DNA of 64,000 nucleotides, from NCBI GenBank assembly GCA_034190875.2, contig CM067349.1:33093787-33157786 (forward strand), given 5' to 3'. The DNA comes from Urechis unicinctus. Its lineage: Eukaryota > Annelida > Polychaeta > Xenopneusta > Urechidae. Below, in pieces: positions 14,784 through 61,613 of the stretch. The notes beneath the pieces are model-generated. The model did no database searches, had not been told where the DNA came from, and worked only from the letters and a program-made list of their open reading frames with translations. Positions within the stretch are counted from its first letter, which is position 1. The number at the start of each line of letters is the position of its first letter. Made by a program: the position numbers and the translations under genes.

Positions 14784-15242
14784 ATACGACGGATGCTATT
14801 GTCATTACTGATGATGTAGGGCATGGTGAACATCAGCTGCAGCATCTAAGTATACTAGAATCATGTATCTTATCACAACTATTGCTCTACATTATTTATT
14901 CATGTCATAACTTGTGTACTATATGTACACGAAATGAAGTCTCAAAGACGAGTATTTCAGGCTCATTGCGTGCGTAAGCAGCACCACAAAGTAACCCCGA
15001 TCGAGCTCATTTGACGACACGTCTGATCACGTTGAAGGGCTTCCGCTGTGTGGATGCTTTAGTTGAGACTGGTTTCAGTCACTATTCTAAACTTTAAGAC
15101 ATGAAAACTGATTTCCTGATTTAGAAATGCCTGACACGAAAACAATCACTGGATAAGTGCCTCAGTGGTAGTTCTCCGTATAATCATTGCAAAAATGTGT
15201 TCCTTGCAATTCTATATAAGGCATGGACGCGTGTTCTAGTCA

Positions 15243-15815
15243 GTTTTCAGCCTATTCTCCTGGAACAGAGGATACACTCGGCCTTAGTGCGATGGGATTA
15301 TTTTTGCCCCCAGATATTAATACGCTTTTTGCCGTTTATTTAGTTATTTTTTAAATCAGTATTTAGCATGGGTAATTATATTTCCACTTATAAATTTTTA
15401 ACACCATCACACCCTCTATAGCGCTTGTTATATAGATTTATTTTCCGAACTATTTCGCGTCAGCGTCAGTGCAATCATCCTCACGAGTGCTGCGGTTCAG
15501 CAAACAACAATGGCATCGACGAAGCTTCCATGAAATAGTCTTTGTCACTTTTAAGCGTATAATGACGACTTGGGGACTGTCCAAGCATAGACAGCAACAC
15601 AACTTAACTTCTTTTTCGTGGAGTACATTGCTGGGACATTGCGTCTCCAGGTGCGAAAGCTGTCCATCTTTACATCGAAATCGACACTGCGCCCTTACGA
15701 AAAGCGCGCGACCGGGAGGTCAAGCACAGGTCAAATTCATAGTGCTTCGTTGCCTGGGGCAGAGATTGATTGCGTGGCTACGAGCAGCATCCTCTGCTCC
15801 GGAGAATGTTTTCAG
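15243..15815. mobile_element. MITE-like inverted-repeat element, copy 2 (557 bp)
   Basis: The element body is 15,251-15,807, with a perfect 8-bp direct repeat GTTTTCAG on both sides (15,243-15,250 and 15,808-15,815). The terminal inverted repeat reads ATTCTCCTGGAACAGAGGAT on the left and ATTCTCCGGAGCAGAGGAT on the reverse complement of the right end. As in copy 1, three extra bases separate the left target duplication from the start of the inverted repeat. The interior is homologous to copy 1 but well diverged. The open frames inside show no transposase motif. Confidence 0.75.
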
Positions 15816-17059
15816 TCGGTATCTGAAAAATCGTTAATGAAATGATCGCTTTCCACCCGTACCACTAATCAACATGTTTATCTATACAAACGCGGCTGCT
15901 CACAGAAACTGCTCAATCATTATTCACAGCCGTATTAACCTGGTCTTGTGTTACGCTTCCGTAGTACTGCTGAATCCCCTCACACCAGTTGTTGCTCTGC
16001 ACCTCCGGTAAGAACAACCTGGGTTACACAACGAGGCAGGAAGATCTCCCTAAGACTGACAGCTCTAAGATCTTACCTTACTCAATAAATAAACTCCCTC
16101 GACACATAGCATCTGTAGGAGCCTCATCGGAATTGGTAGCACCTGTCTTAGGTGATGTTAACCACAGCGGGGATGTCCACTTAATGCCTTAATCGTGTTA
16201 ACTGTCTTATGATAGACTCAAGAAATGGGCATTACCATATTGCTAATTCCCTGTGGCCCATCTCCACTGATGTGAAGGATGCCAGATATTTCGTTGGGTA
16301 GAATTCTATTTCATTTTGTCAGATATTTGTCCGCTTGTGTTCTTATGGGAACTCTTACGAATTATTGACGTCTGGAAAATGTCCCTAGCTTCTTAGAGCT
16401 GAACTAGATGTTTGACTGACAGCGGATGAGGAAAGGAGCCTCATGCTATGCCTGATGACGTAGCATTGCGTGGTGTGTCGGTGTAATATACATGTTTTAT
16501 GACAAGGGGAAGTCGCCTACTGCTGTGCTCCTGTCGTCAAACGTACAGTGCATGTCATAATCGCAATATAATTGACTTCCTGTTGCGCCGAAGAGCGTCT
16601 GTTAGCGATGCCCGTGGCGGGAATATTAATGGCCACGAAGCCTCGTGCGATGGCCCTCTGAGCTTCAAGTGCCTCGCTATGCATATTGCATATATCAGCT
16701 ATCGATGCACTTGATTTTGGTGACATTTGAGCTAATTACAGGTTAATAAATCATCAAAGGATGAAAATGCACGCGCCGTTACTCGGGTCAGGATGTTGCA
16801 ATTGAAGCACCTAAGAAAACAAAGTAAACGCAGGCGCGGTGGCCAGCCGTAGACGTTATGATAGCGGAATAGGTTCTCGGCGCAGGGGGAGGTTACAAGA
16901 AGAGCGCCATTGTGCAGTCAGCTTCAGTTAGCCGCAAGTTGGCGCCTGTGAGAGTTGTCGGAGCGCCACACACGAATCTCACACATATGCGAGGGACGAG
17001 TGTTGTGACTAGACCACAAACATGATTTTATCTCATGAACTGTTGGATATTTCTTCACA
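15816..17059 (+). promoter_or_regulatory. RECK upstream region and probable 5' UTR
   Basis: No gene is recognised here. The last ~250 bp before the RECK start are GC-richer and contain several GCGCC blocks. No TATA box at a convincing distance was seen, so the transcription start is unknown. A 12-codon upstream open frame (ATG 16,987, stop ending 17,025) would lie in the leader if transcription starts before it. Confidence 0.35.
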
Positions 17060-53593
<36,534 letters not shown>

Positions 53594-54629
53594 TTGCTGT
53601 TGTGTCTACTGCCATGTGTTTCTATGTGTAGGCACAGACAATCCCATCAATGACCATGCATCCACTGCAAAGGTCATTGTGTGCTGCCATCTGTGATCCG
53701 TTGTACATTGTCCTGTTGCCATGGGCTGTTAAGTGTTGTCATGGGAACTATTGTCAGCTCTTGGAGACAGGCAGTGTGTCTGTTGCCGTGATACGATGTG
53801 ATGTTGATTTCACTGATAATAGCTGTTTCCTTGTGACATTTGTCTCATTGTACATGCTTTAATGTGAAAGTGTTTTCAAGATAACTGGACGTTGTCGATA
53901 TATCTTCTTAAAACAGTTAATTATGTAAGTATTCCACTTTTCAATTATTTGCAAGCTTAAAGCAAAACAAGTAGGCTCAATGCAAGCCTAAGCAGGTATA
54001 TCTATTTTGTATAGAATTTGGGGTGACTGAAAACATTTGTCAAACTGCATTTACAAACTGCCCACTTGTTAATCAGTGGTCTGAATCATTGTTTACCTCA
54101 TGGTAGGAATACCTCTGTGCTTTTTCCATGTGCAGATGCCTATTTTTGTACTAACTGCGATGCTATCAATGTGTAAGGCTGTGTTTGTTAAAGTATTTGT
54201 TTATGCATGCAGTTATATGCTAAATTAGCATAATGGGACTGAGAGAATTAGGAGAGTCATCACTGGCGACTCTCACTGTGTGTTGTGTCCTTCGCGTTCT
54301 CATGCATTCCTTAACCTTGATCTGTTTTTCTTGGCATCCAGGAGGATGCTATAGTTGCCCTGTATATTTGTTGCCATGGCCATGAACCTGTAATGGTGAT
54401 TAGTTGCATAAGCCATCAAAGGAAGACAGGGCATGGATTCAAATGGTTAGTTGGTTCTGTCCACTTTTGATAGTCTGTTGTGATTGCTGCTTATTCTGTT
54501 TGCTCAAATCGTATTGCATCATATTGTGCGGCTCCATCAGTGAAATGATTGGTTTCAAATGTATAACTTAGTCTTGTGCATATGATTAACAACATACTGT
54601 GAAATAATTCAATGCAAATGTGCAAGTAA

Positions 54630-54763
54630 CAGGTGGTATGACCTGGTGCAAACAGCAGGTGGTATGACCTGGTGCAAACAGCAGGTGGTATGACCTGGTG
54701 CAAACAACAGGTGGTATAACCTGGTGCAAACAACAGGTGGAATTCCTGGGTACAAACAACAAG
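54630..54763. repeat. 26-bp tandem repeat, about 5 copies
   Basis: Units of CAGGTGGTATGACCTGGTGC plus AAACAR. The first three are nearly identical; the later ones drift (TATAACC, then GAATTCC). Each unit has an inverted AGGT...ACCT pair and a CAGGTG E-box word. It lies in the likely RECK 3' UTR. Confidence 0.92.
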
Positions 54764-55090
54764 TAGCTAACTTGTTCGAGTCATATTATCTAGTCTGCTT
54801 TGATAAAGATATCTGAAGCTAGCAAGATAATCTAGGTCAGAGAGATATAAAGTACAGTATGAGATATAAATATCTGCATCCAGACAATATTTGTATGTTA
54901 TCCATTATTATAGCCTTGTTTAATGAATAAGTAAAGTATCATTAAGTATTTGTGTTTGGGATGCTGGAGTAGGCCGGTTCTATCTGTACTACCTAGAATG
55001 ATGTGTAGAATTCAGCATTACTGTTATGGTTGCAATATTCAGATTTTCTCAGAAGGTGTTTCATGTTTAGTCACTGGTTTGGTATTTGGC

Positions 55091-55096
55091 AATAAA
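55091..55096 (+). terminator. Candidate polyadenylation signal AATAAA
   Basis: First canonical hexamer seen downstream of the RECK stop. Its use is inferred. Confidence 0.45.
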
Positions 55097-55838
55097 TTAA
55101 TCTGGAAGAATCTCTTACATGGAAAAATACTCATTTTAGTAACTAAGGTTATATCTTCACTTGTGGCTTGAATGTCATGATCGTCTAATCATAGTTGTAA
55201 TTAGCTAACGTGATTAAGTGTTGTACAAGACAGCTTGCGGTCAGACAAGATGTCCGGTTGAAATTATTGCTGAATTTGGAATGAATGGGTTGTGTTTTAG
55301 TAAAATTGTACATAATTCTATGTATCCATGTTGAGCATTTGTTATTTTGCATATAATGTGGAAGATTAAATTTATGAAGGATGCCGTTGTTCTAATTAAA
55401 TATCATTTTACAGGCACTTATTTACTCACCAAACACCATGGAGTTACATATACCTATGCTTATGTGACCCTGACTATTTAAGTGAAAATATCCTGTACAT
55501 CATTTCATTTGCCATTTCATATTGTTCCTCACACAGGTAATCTTGACATAAAACACTCCTCCTTGGCTTCGAATGTAGAAAGACTATTATATTACTAGAG
55601 GCTAGAGAGGTGAGGTGTTTTATGACTTGAGTGCCAGTGGTTCCTCGCGTGTGAGGCTCTAGCAGTAACTTGCATTTAATGCCTCCACTCACTGTTTACT
55701 TAATCTTTGAATAATTTCTTTCATCCACTAATAGCAATTTGTTTACAACAGATAGTTCTGGACTGACCCTAGATACTGATCGTTAACATATAATGGTTGA
55801 TAGACTCATCAATTGATAGAGATTGTTATCATGGACTT

Positions 55839-55935
55839 TGTTACAGAATGATACATTATGATTACGATGTTTTGGTGGGCGCCTAAATGTTTATTCGTAG
55901 TGGGATGCTTTTTCTGTTGTGTTGAATCTGTCACA
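55839..55935 (+). repeat. 5' LTR, 97 bp
   Basis: Starts TGTTACAG and ends CTGTCACA, an imperfect terminal inverted repeat with TG...CA ends. Identical base for base to the 3' LTR. No TATA box or AATAAA is evident in so short a repeat. Confidence 0.98.
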
Positions 55936-55955
55936 TGGTGTCAGGAAAATGGGAT
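55936..55955 (+). other. Primer binding site, tRNA-Leu-like
   Basis: TGGTGTCAGGA directly follows the LTR and is complementary to the 3' end of eukaryotic tRNA-Leu (ending in TCCTGACACCA). The next bases keep partial complementarity (TGGGAT after a small offset). Confidence 0.75.
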
Positions 55956-56000
55956 CTTTGTGAGTTTAATCTCTGGATTGCAGCATAAGGAACAGTGAGA

Positions 56001-57227
56001 ATGGATGGCTTAAAACCCCCTCCACCAATGAACTTCTCACAAGGTAATGTCAGTGCCACCTGGTATAAATGGAAACAGCAGTTTGTCACCTACTACAAAG
56101 CTACAGAACTGAATAAGAAGGAGGGTGAGACCCAAGTAGCAATTTTGTTGCATGTGGCTGGGGCAGAGGCCCAAGAGATTCATGCTACATTTGTGTATGA
56201 TCCAGCTGATGATATCAAGGAGTATAAAAAAGTGCTTGAGAAGTTTGACTTGTACTGTGAGCCTAGGAAAAATGTGGTATTTGAGAGGTACAAGTTCTGG
56301 CAAAGGGATCAGATGAAGGAAGAGCCCTTTGACCAGTGGGTCACAGACCTAAAGACCAAAGCCCCATCCTGTGAGTATGGTGACCAGAGAGACTTGATAA
56401 TACGAGATAAAGTCGTATTTGGGCTAAGGGATACCAGAGTAAAGGAGAGACTTCTGAGGGAGCCAAAGTTAACCCTAGATAAAGCCCTGGAAATATGTAG
56501 AGCTGCAGAGACCAGCAAGGTCCAGATGCAGGCCATGTCATCACCAGCATCAGCCGGTGCTGCCCAGGTACACGAGGTGCGTAGGTCCAAGAACAGAACC
56601 TGGAACAAGGGCAAACAACAAGGCCAATCTACAAAGCCAAAGAGTTTCACACCAGTCATGGTAAAGGATTGTGAATATTGTGGTAAGGATCATCCTAAAG
56701 GGAAGTGCCCGGCATATGGCAAGACATGTGCAAGGTGCAAGCAGTTACACCATTTTGCACAAAAGTGTAAGGCTGGGCAACCAAAACCTAAAGCAGTCCA
56801 AGTGTCACAGGTAGAAGAAGTAGTGTCACAGAACTTATTTGTTGGTCAGCTATATATAGGTGATCTGACATCACGGTGGCATGAGGACGTGGTCATCGAC
56901 GGCACGGTGGTGTCTATGAAGTTGGACACAGGAGCAGATGCTAATGTCATCTCGTGTGAGGCATACCTGCAGGCAGGGCAGAAACTGGAGCAGTTGGCTC
57001 AGACCAAGACCAACCTGGAGGGCATCGGTCAGGGCAGGATACGGCCACAGGGGGCTGCCTTCCTTGATGTCAAGGTCAAGGACAAGGAGCAGACGATGCT
57101 ATTCTATGTTACCAGTGAGAAACTAAAAATCCTTGGCAGAGAGGCATGTGAGGACCTCAGTCTGGTCAAACGTGTCGACGTAGCTCAGCGAGCACCAAGG
57201 AGGAAAGTTCCAAGGAGGAAATCCTGA
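56001..57227 (+). CDS. Retrotransposon gag-protease
   Basis: 408 codons from ATG 56,001; a GTG two codons upstream is in frame but not a likely start. The N-terminal 200 residues are a helical gag with a W-Q-R-D and E-x-F-x-Q-W capsid-type stretch. Two zinc-knuckle motifs follow at about residues 223-258 (C-x2-C-x3-H-x4-C and C-x2-C-x4-H-x4-C), which bind the RNA genome. An aspartic protease with active-site L-D-T-G-A-D lies near residue 308 and cleaves the polyprotein. The frame is intact to the TGA at 57,225-57,227. Pol begins in the -1 frame and overlaps the last 76 bases, so pol is probably made by -1 ribosomal frameshifting; no textbook X-XXY-YYZ site was found in the overlap. Confidence 0.9.
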   Translation: MDGLKPPPPMNFSQGNVSATWYKWKQQFVTYYKATELNKKEGETQVAILLHVAGAEAQEIHATFVYDPADDIKEYKKVLEKFDLYCEPRKNVVFERYKFWQRDQMKEEPFDQWVTDLKTKAPSCEYGDQRDLIIRDKVVFGLRDTRVKERLLREPKLTLDKALEICRAAETSKVQMQAMSSPASAGAAQVHEVRRSKNRTWNKGKQQGQSTKPKSFTPVMVKDCEYCGKDHPKGKCPAYGKTCARCKQLHHFAQKCKAGQPKPKAVQVSQVEEVVSQNLFVGQLYIGDLTSRWHEDVVIDGTVVSMKLDTGADANVISCEAYLQAGQKLEQLAQTKTNLEGIGQGRIRPQGAAFLDVKVKDKEQTMLFYVTSEKLKILGREACEDLSLVKRVDVAQRAPRRKVPRRKS

Positions 57228-59957
57228 ATGTATATCAGGATGTGTTTCATGGATTGGGGCAATATAGCCAGAAGTACAACATAGAGCTGAAACAGGATGC
57301 CATACCTGTGGTTCAGCCCAGCCGTACAGTGCCATACGCCCGTCGAGAGAAGCTGAAAACGGCACTGGAAAAGATAGAACGAGCGGGAGTCATCGCAGGC
57401 GTGGAGGAACCCACAGATTGGGTAAACAACTTGGTGATTACAGACAAGAAGGACGGGACCATACGGATCTGCCTGGATCCCAAGCCTCTTAATGAAGCTA
57501 TTAAGAGGCAGAGGTACGTCATCCCCACACCCAATGATGTGCGCAGCAGGTTGGCTGGTAAGAAGATCTTCACTGTTATAGATATGAAGGATGCATACTG
57601 GCACGTGGTGCTAGGAGAAAAGTCCCAGCTACTACTGCACGTTTAACACTCCATGGGGACGCAAAAGGTTCCTTAGGATGCCGTTCGGGATTGTTCTGCT
57701 AGTGAGGTTCTACAGCAGAGAAATGATCAGACATTTGGTGACATCAGCAATGTATATGTTATTGCTGATGACCTCATCATTGCTGGAGAGAATGATGATG
57801 AGCATGATGATGCTTTTCTGAGAGTGCTGGACAGGGCGCGAGACAAGAATGTCAGGTTCAGCCCAGGCAAGATCCAGTACAAGGTCAGCGAGGTGATGTA
57901 CATGGGCGACATTATCTCAGCAGCAGGGCTCAGGCCCGACCCAGCCAAAGTCGAGGCCATAGCCAAGATGGCCGCCCCGGTGGACAAGCAAGCGTTACAG
58001 CGCCTGTTGGGAATGGTGAAGTACCTGACCCAGTACATTCCCAACGAGTCCGATATCACAGCACCACTGAGAGGATTGCTGAAAGAGGGTGCTGCATTTG
58101 TGTGGCAGCCAGAACATCAGGCAGCGGTGGATGCTGTAAAATCAGCACTGATATCAGCCCCGGTGTTACAGTACTACGACGTGAATCAGACGTGTCCGAT
58201 ACAAGCGGATGCTTCCCAGTCGGGACTGGGGGCATGTCTGATGCAGGGCGGGCAGCCCATCGCATATGCATCACGTACACTCACAAGTGCTGAGGTCAAC
58301 TACGCGCAGATAGAGAAGGAGTTGTTGGCGATATGCTTTGCATGTGCAAAGTTCCACTGTTACATCTATGGGAAGGAGACAACAGCGCTCTCGGATCACA
58401 AGCCATTGGAAATAATACTTCGCAAGCCTATGAGCAGGGCATCTCCACGTTTGCAGCGCATGATGTTGCAGCTGCAGAAGTACACACTGCATGTGCAGTA
58501 TACACCAGGCAAGGAAATGTATGTGGCAGACACCCTGTCCCGAGCGTCACAACCTCTTAAAGGCAAGCCTATTGATGGAGTGGCTGAAGAGGCGGATATA
58601 ATGGTTTGCGCATTCATGTCTACACTTCCAGCGTCAGACCAGCGGCTCGAGGAGATCAGACAGGGTACTCTTACTGATGAAGAGCTTTTGGCGCTGAAGC
58701 AAACTATCAGGTCAGGATGGCCTGATGCCAAATCGGCAGTGGACCAGCGTCTAGTGGAGTACTGGAATATCCGAGATGAGCTGTATGAATTGGAAGGAAT
58801 TCTGTTCAAAAGTCAGAAGATAATTGTGCCACAGAGTCTACGCAAGGAGATGCTAGCAAGGATACACGAGGGTCACCTTGGAGAGGAGAAGTGTAAGCAG
58901 AGGGCCAGAGCGGTTATCTACTGGCCTGGGATGCCCAAGGATATTGATAATATGGTGGCCAAGTGTGCGATTTGTTTACAGTATCGCAGGAAGCAGCAGA
59001 GTGAACCTATGATGCCACATCCGGCACCTGACAGGCCATGGCAAAAGGTTGGTTCAGACATTATGACATTCCAAGGCCGTGACTATTTGGTGGTAGTAGA
59101 TTACTACTCTAAGTATGCAGAAATTGCACTGCTAGATGACAAAACGGCCAGCTCTGTCGTTAGGCACATGAAAAGTATTTATGCTAGGCATGGCATACCA
59201 GAGGAAGTGATGTGTGATAACATGCCATATGGGAGCAGAGAGTTCAGGGAGTTTGGGCAATCCTGGGGGATCAAGGTGACGACATCAAGCCCTACGTATG
59301 CACAGTCTAATGGCCTCAGTGAGAGGACAGTGCAAACCCTGAAGCAGTTGCTAAGAAAGGCAAGCCTTGAAGAAAAAGGACATGTATTTGGCGTTGCTAG
59401 AGTATCGTAACTCGCCCATTTCAGGACTTCAGTATTCACCAGCACAGTTGCTGATGAACAGAATGTTGCGTGACAAGTTGCCGACGCATCCAGATATGCT
59501 GAAGCCTAAGATAGTAGGGTCCAAGCAGGAGCTGCAGGAGCGTCAGCAGCGCCAGAAGAAATACTACGACCGAACAGCGAAGCCGCTGTCGAGCCTCCGA
59601 GATCAGGAAGTGGTCAGAGTACATCGGGGGAGTGAGTGGGAACCAGCCGTGGTCACACAGAGGTGCGGCGAGCCACGTTCCTACCAGATCACAGATGGAC
59701 ACGGCCAGGTGCTACGCAGGAACCGCAGGGATTTAATGAGCACCAAGGAGCCACCACCTGTTGTCATGCCGGAGACAGTCTCCGAGTATATTGTGCCAGT
59801 CCCACGAGATGAGGTGCAAGTGCAGCGACCAGCAACACCACCAGTGGAGCCCCAAGTGCCCAAGCAAGTCACGGCTCCACCAAGGTCACTAGCGCGCACA
59901 AGGAGTGGGCGCAACGTCAGGCTACCTGCTAAGTACAGTGACTACAATTTGCAGTAG
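57152..59957 (+). pseudogene. Retrotransposon pol: reverse transcriptase, RNase H, integrase (frame-broken)
   Basis: Reverse transcriptase is recognisable by the W-V-N-N-L-V, L-D-P-K-P-L-N and V-I-D-M-K-D-A-Y-W segments and a V-I-A-D-D active site. RNase H keeps Q-A-D-A-S, E-K-E-L-L-A and S-D-H-K-P-L. The integrase has an H/C zinc region, W-P-G-M, a first catalytic Asp in G-S-D-I, the second in C-D-N, and the Glu in L-S-E-R-T, followed by a GPY/F-like R-S-Y-Q-I-T...R-R-N-R-R-D-L region. Three breaks are visible: a one-base gain near 57,624, a one-base loss near 57,692 that restores the frame, and a one-base gain in an A-run near 59,372. The last intact piece ends with TAG at 59,957. The breaks could be true mutations or homopolymer errors in the assembly. 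Confidence 0.9.
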
Positions 59958-60187
59958 TGTGTATTGTGTGACATGTACAATTGGTGGTAAAGACCAGTTG
60001 AAGTATGTGGGCTATGTGCTAGTAACCTCTGGCCCCACCATAGTTAATTCGTTTACTAGTGATGTTAGTGTTTTCAATAGTTCTTGAATTGTGTATGTTC
60101 CAAGTGTGACTTTATGGACATTATGATAGTATGTGTTACTTATGAACATTATGGCACTACAACAGTGAACAGTGATTTCCTTTTCCC

Positions 60188-60198
60188 AAGAAGGGGGA
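60188..60198 (+). other. Polypurine tract
   Basis: AAGAAGGGGGA immediately before the 3' LTR, the expected plus-strand primer of an LTR retrotransposon. Confidence 0.9.
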
Positions 60199-60295
60199 TG
60201 TTACAGAATGATACATTATGATTACGATGTTTTGGTGGGCGCCTAAATGTTTATTCGTAGTGGGATGCTTTTTCTGTTGTGTTGAATCTGTCACA
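60199..60295 (+). repeat. 3' LTR, 97 bp
   Basis: Identical to the 5' LTR over all 97 bases and followed by the GACTT target duplication. Identity implies a recent insertion, though 97 bp limits the dating power. Confidence 0.98.
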
Positions 60296-60300
60296 GACTT

Positions 60301-61613
60301 TACTCATATATTGCATACATTCCGGTTTTAATGACGGCAAAAACCGTTAGGATGGTTTTCGTCTTATTTTTTCGAACGCTTGGTCTGTAGCTGATTTCAT
60401 AGTCGCCGCCATTTTTGTGGTGTGACGTCACAGGCGCCAGCAAGCGGTCCCGTTGATTACTGGCAGCGCGTTGTCGATCAGTAACCCGTTTTACGAGCGG
60501 CAAGAATTTGGCTTGGTACAGACTATTTTCATACATTATGTTGTGATTTGAAAGATTACAATATCTGCCTTACCAATTTGAGGCGAAGAAGAAATGTTGG
60601 GTTCGGTAAAACGAGAAAATGGCGTATGAAAGACGTAGTGACGACGAAAGCCCCTGGGACGGGACATATTTCGAAACGATTGGGCGACGACTTGAAAGTA
60701 TGGTGTTCTTACGCATAACGTGAAATTATGCTGATTATTCGAGAGAATTTGTGCAAGGTGATATACGCGCGTCATTGAATGCGTGTTCCCACCCAGTCTT
60801 AATCGTTTATGATAGTTTGCCTCACATCATATGGCGATCTTTATGAACTTTTTGACGAGCGAGAGTGTATCTTTGATTTATTATGATTGCGCCAATTTTT
60901 CTGATCTTATACATGAGCTATCTTCCAAGTAGCTTTAAGACACTAGAAATATAAGAATCAATTCTACCATCTCTATCCATGTCTCAAGTAAATACAATGA
61001 TTCTTCATTCAACTTGATTGAATCATTGACAATTATGAATCATCTGGTCTGTGTAGTTTTTGGAACCCAATCCACTGTCTACTATGAATCCTGTCATGTT
61101 TCATAATTTATAATAAACATAAAAATTAGAATAGTCATTCAGGATTAAATCATCACTGACAGTTTATGATGGCATGTAGGCATAACAATAATGACAAATA
61201 TTGAGTAGCCATTTGAATTACGTGCCAGCAAATTACTTCTTTTGCATCACCTTGAATATATCTATATACATATATGTTTATATCCCGGCCGAGTGTTAGC
61301 GTATCCTTATGGCTGGAAAAAAAACCTAACCTGGGTGCAGAATAATTTAGCTTCTGATGCGGTGTGGGATAACGGATTGATCAAGGGTTATTGGAAGAGA
61401 TTGCAGCTGTGTCACTAACTGATGGGACAATTATGACAGTAAAGTTGTATATGTGATAATTAGAGATAATTAGAGATTACTAAATGAAGAACCAAGCAGT
61501 TTGGATTCGGTGTGACTCGATGGATGAAATAATCGTTTTGTAATGCACTTCTTTTTCAGCCGATGAGTATCAAAGGTATGTTTAAATTCGAGTAAGAATC
61601 CAGAAGAATCAGG
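60301..61613. other. Intergenic, possible promoter-like segment
   Basis: No exon is recognised. At 60,398-60,440 a YY1-like GCCGCCATTTTT lies about 15 bp from a consensus CRE (TGACGTCA), a combination common at metazoan promoters. Whether it serves the sulfotransferase-like sequence downstream is unknown. Confidence 0.35.

Larger units (their letters stand above)
53594..55115 (+). other. Probable RECK 3' UTR
   Basis: No further exon is recognised after the stop. A canonical AATAAA lies at 55,091-55,096, so a UTR of about 1.5 kb is plausible. Weaker ATTAAA sites follow at about 55.37 and 55.40 kb. The true end cannot be fixed without transcripts. Confidence 0.5.
55834..60300 (+). mobile_element. 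Ty3/gypsy LTR retrotransposon, full length, with coding breaks
   Basis: Structurally complete: target duplication GACTT at 55,834-55,838 and 60,296-60,300, LTRs at 55,839-55,935 and 60,199-60,295, primer site, gag-protease, pol and polypurine tract. Domain order is gag, zinc knuckles, aspartic protease, reverse transcriptase, RNase H and integrase, which places it in Ty3/gypsy rather than copia. Very short LTRs and the absence of an envelope or chromodomain suggest the Mag-like branch (from memory, silkworm mag also has LTRs below 100 bp). Pol has three single-base frame breaks, so this copy should not make an intact polyprotein as sequenced. It sits about 0.7 kb past the likely RECK poly(A) site, in the same orientation. 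Confidence 0.97.

Noticed and set aside
14544..14977. GDAGDAGD-type repetitive protein, 143 codons
   Set aside because: Created by a GATGCT-type minisatellite; it crosses a transposon boundary and lacks unique sequence of any family.
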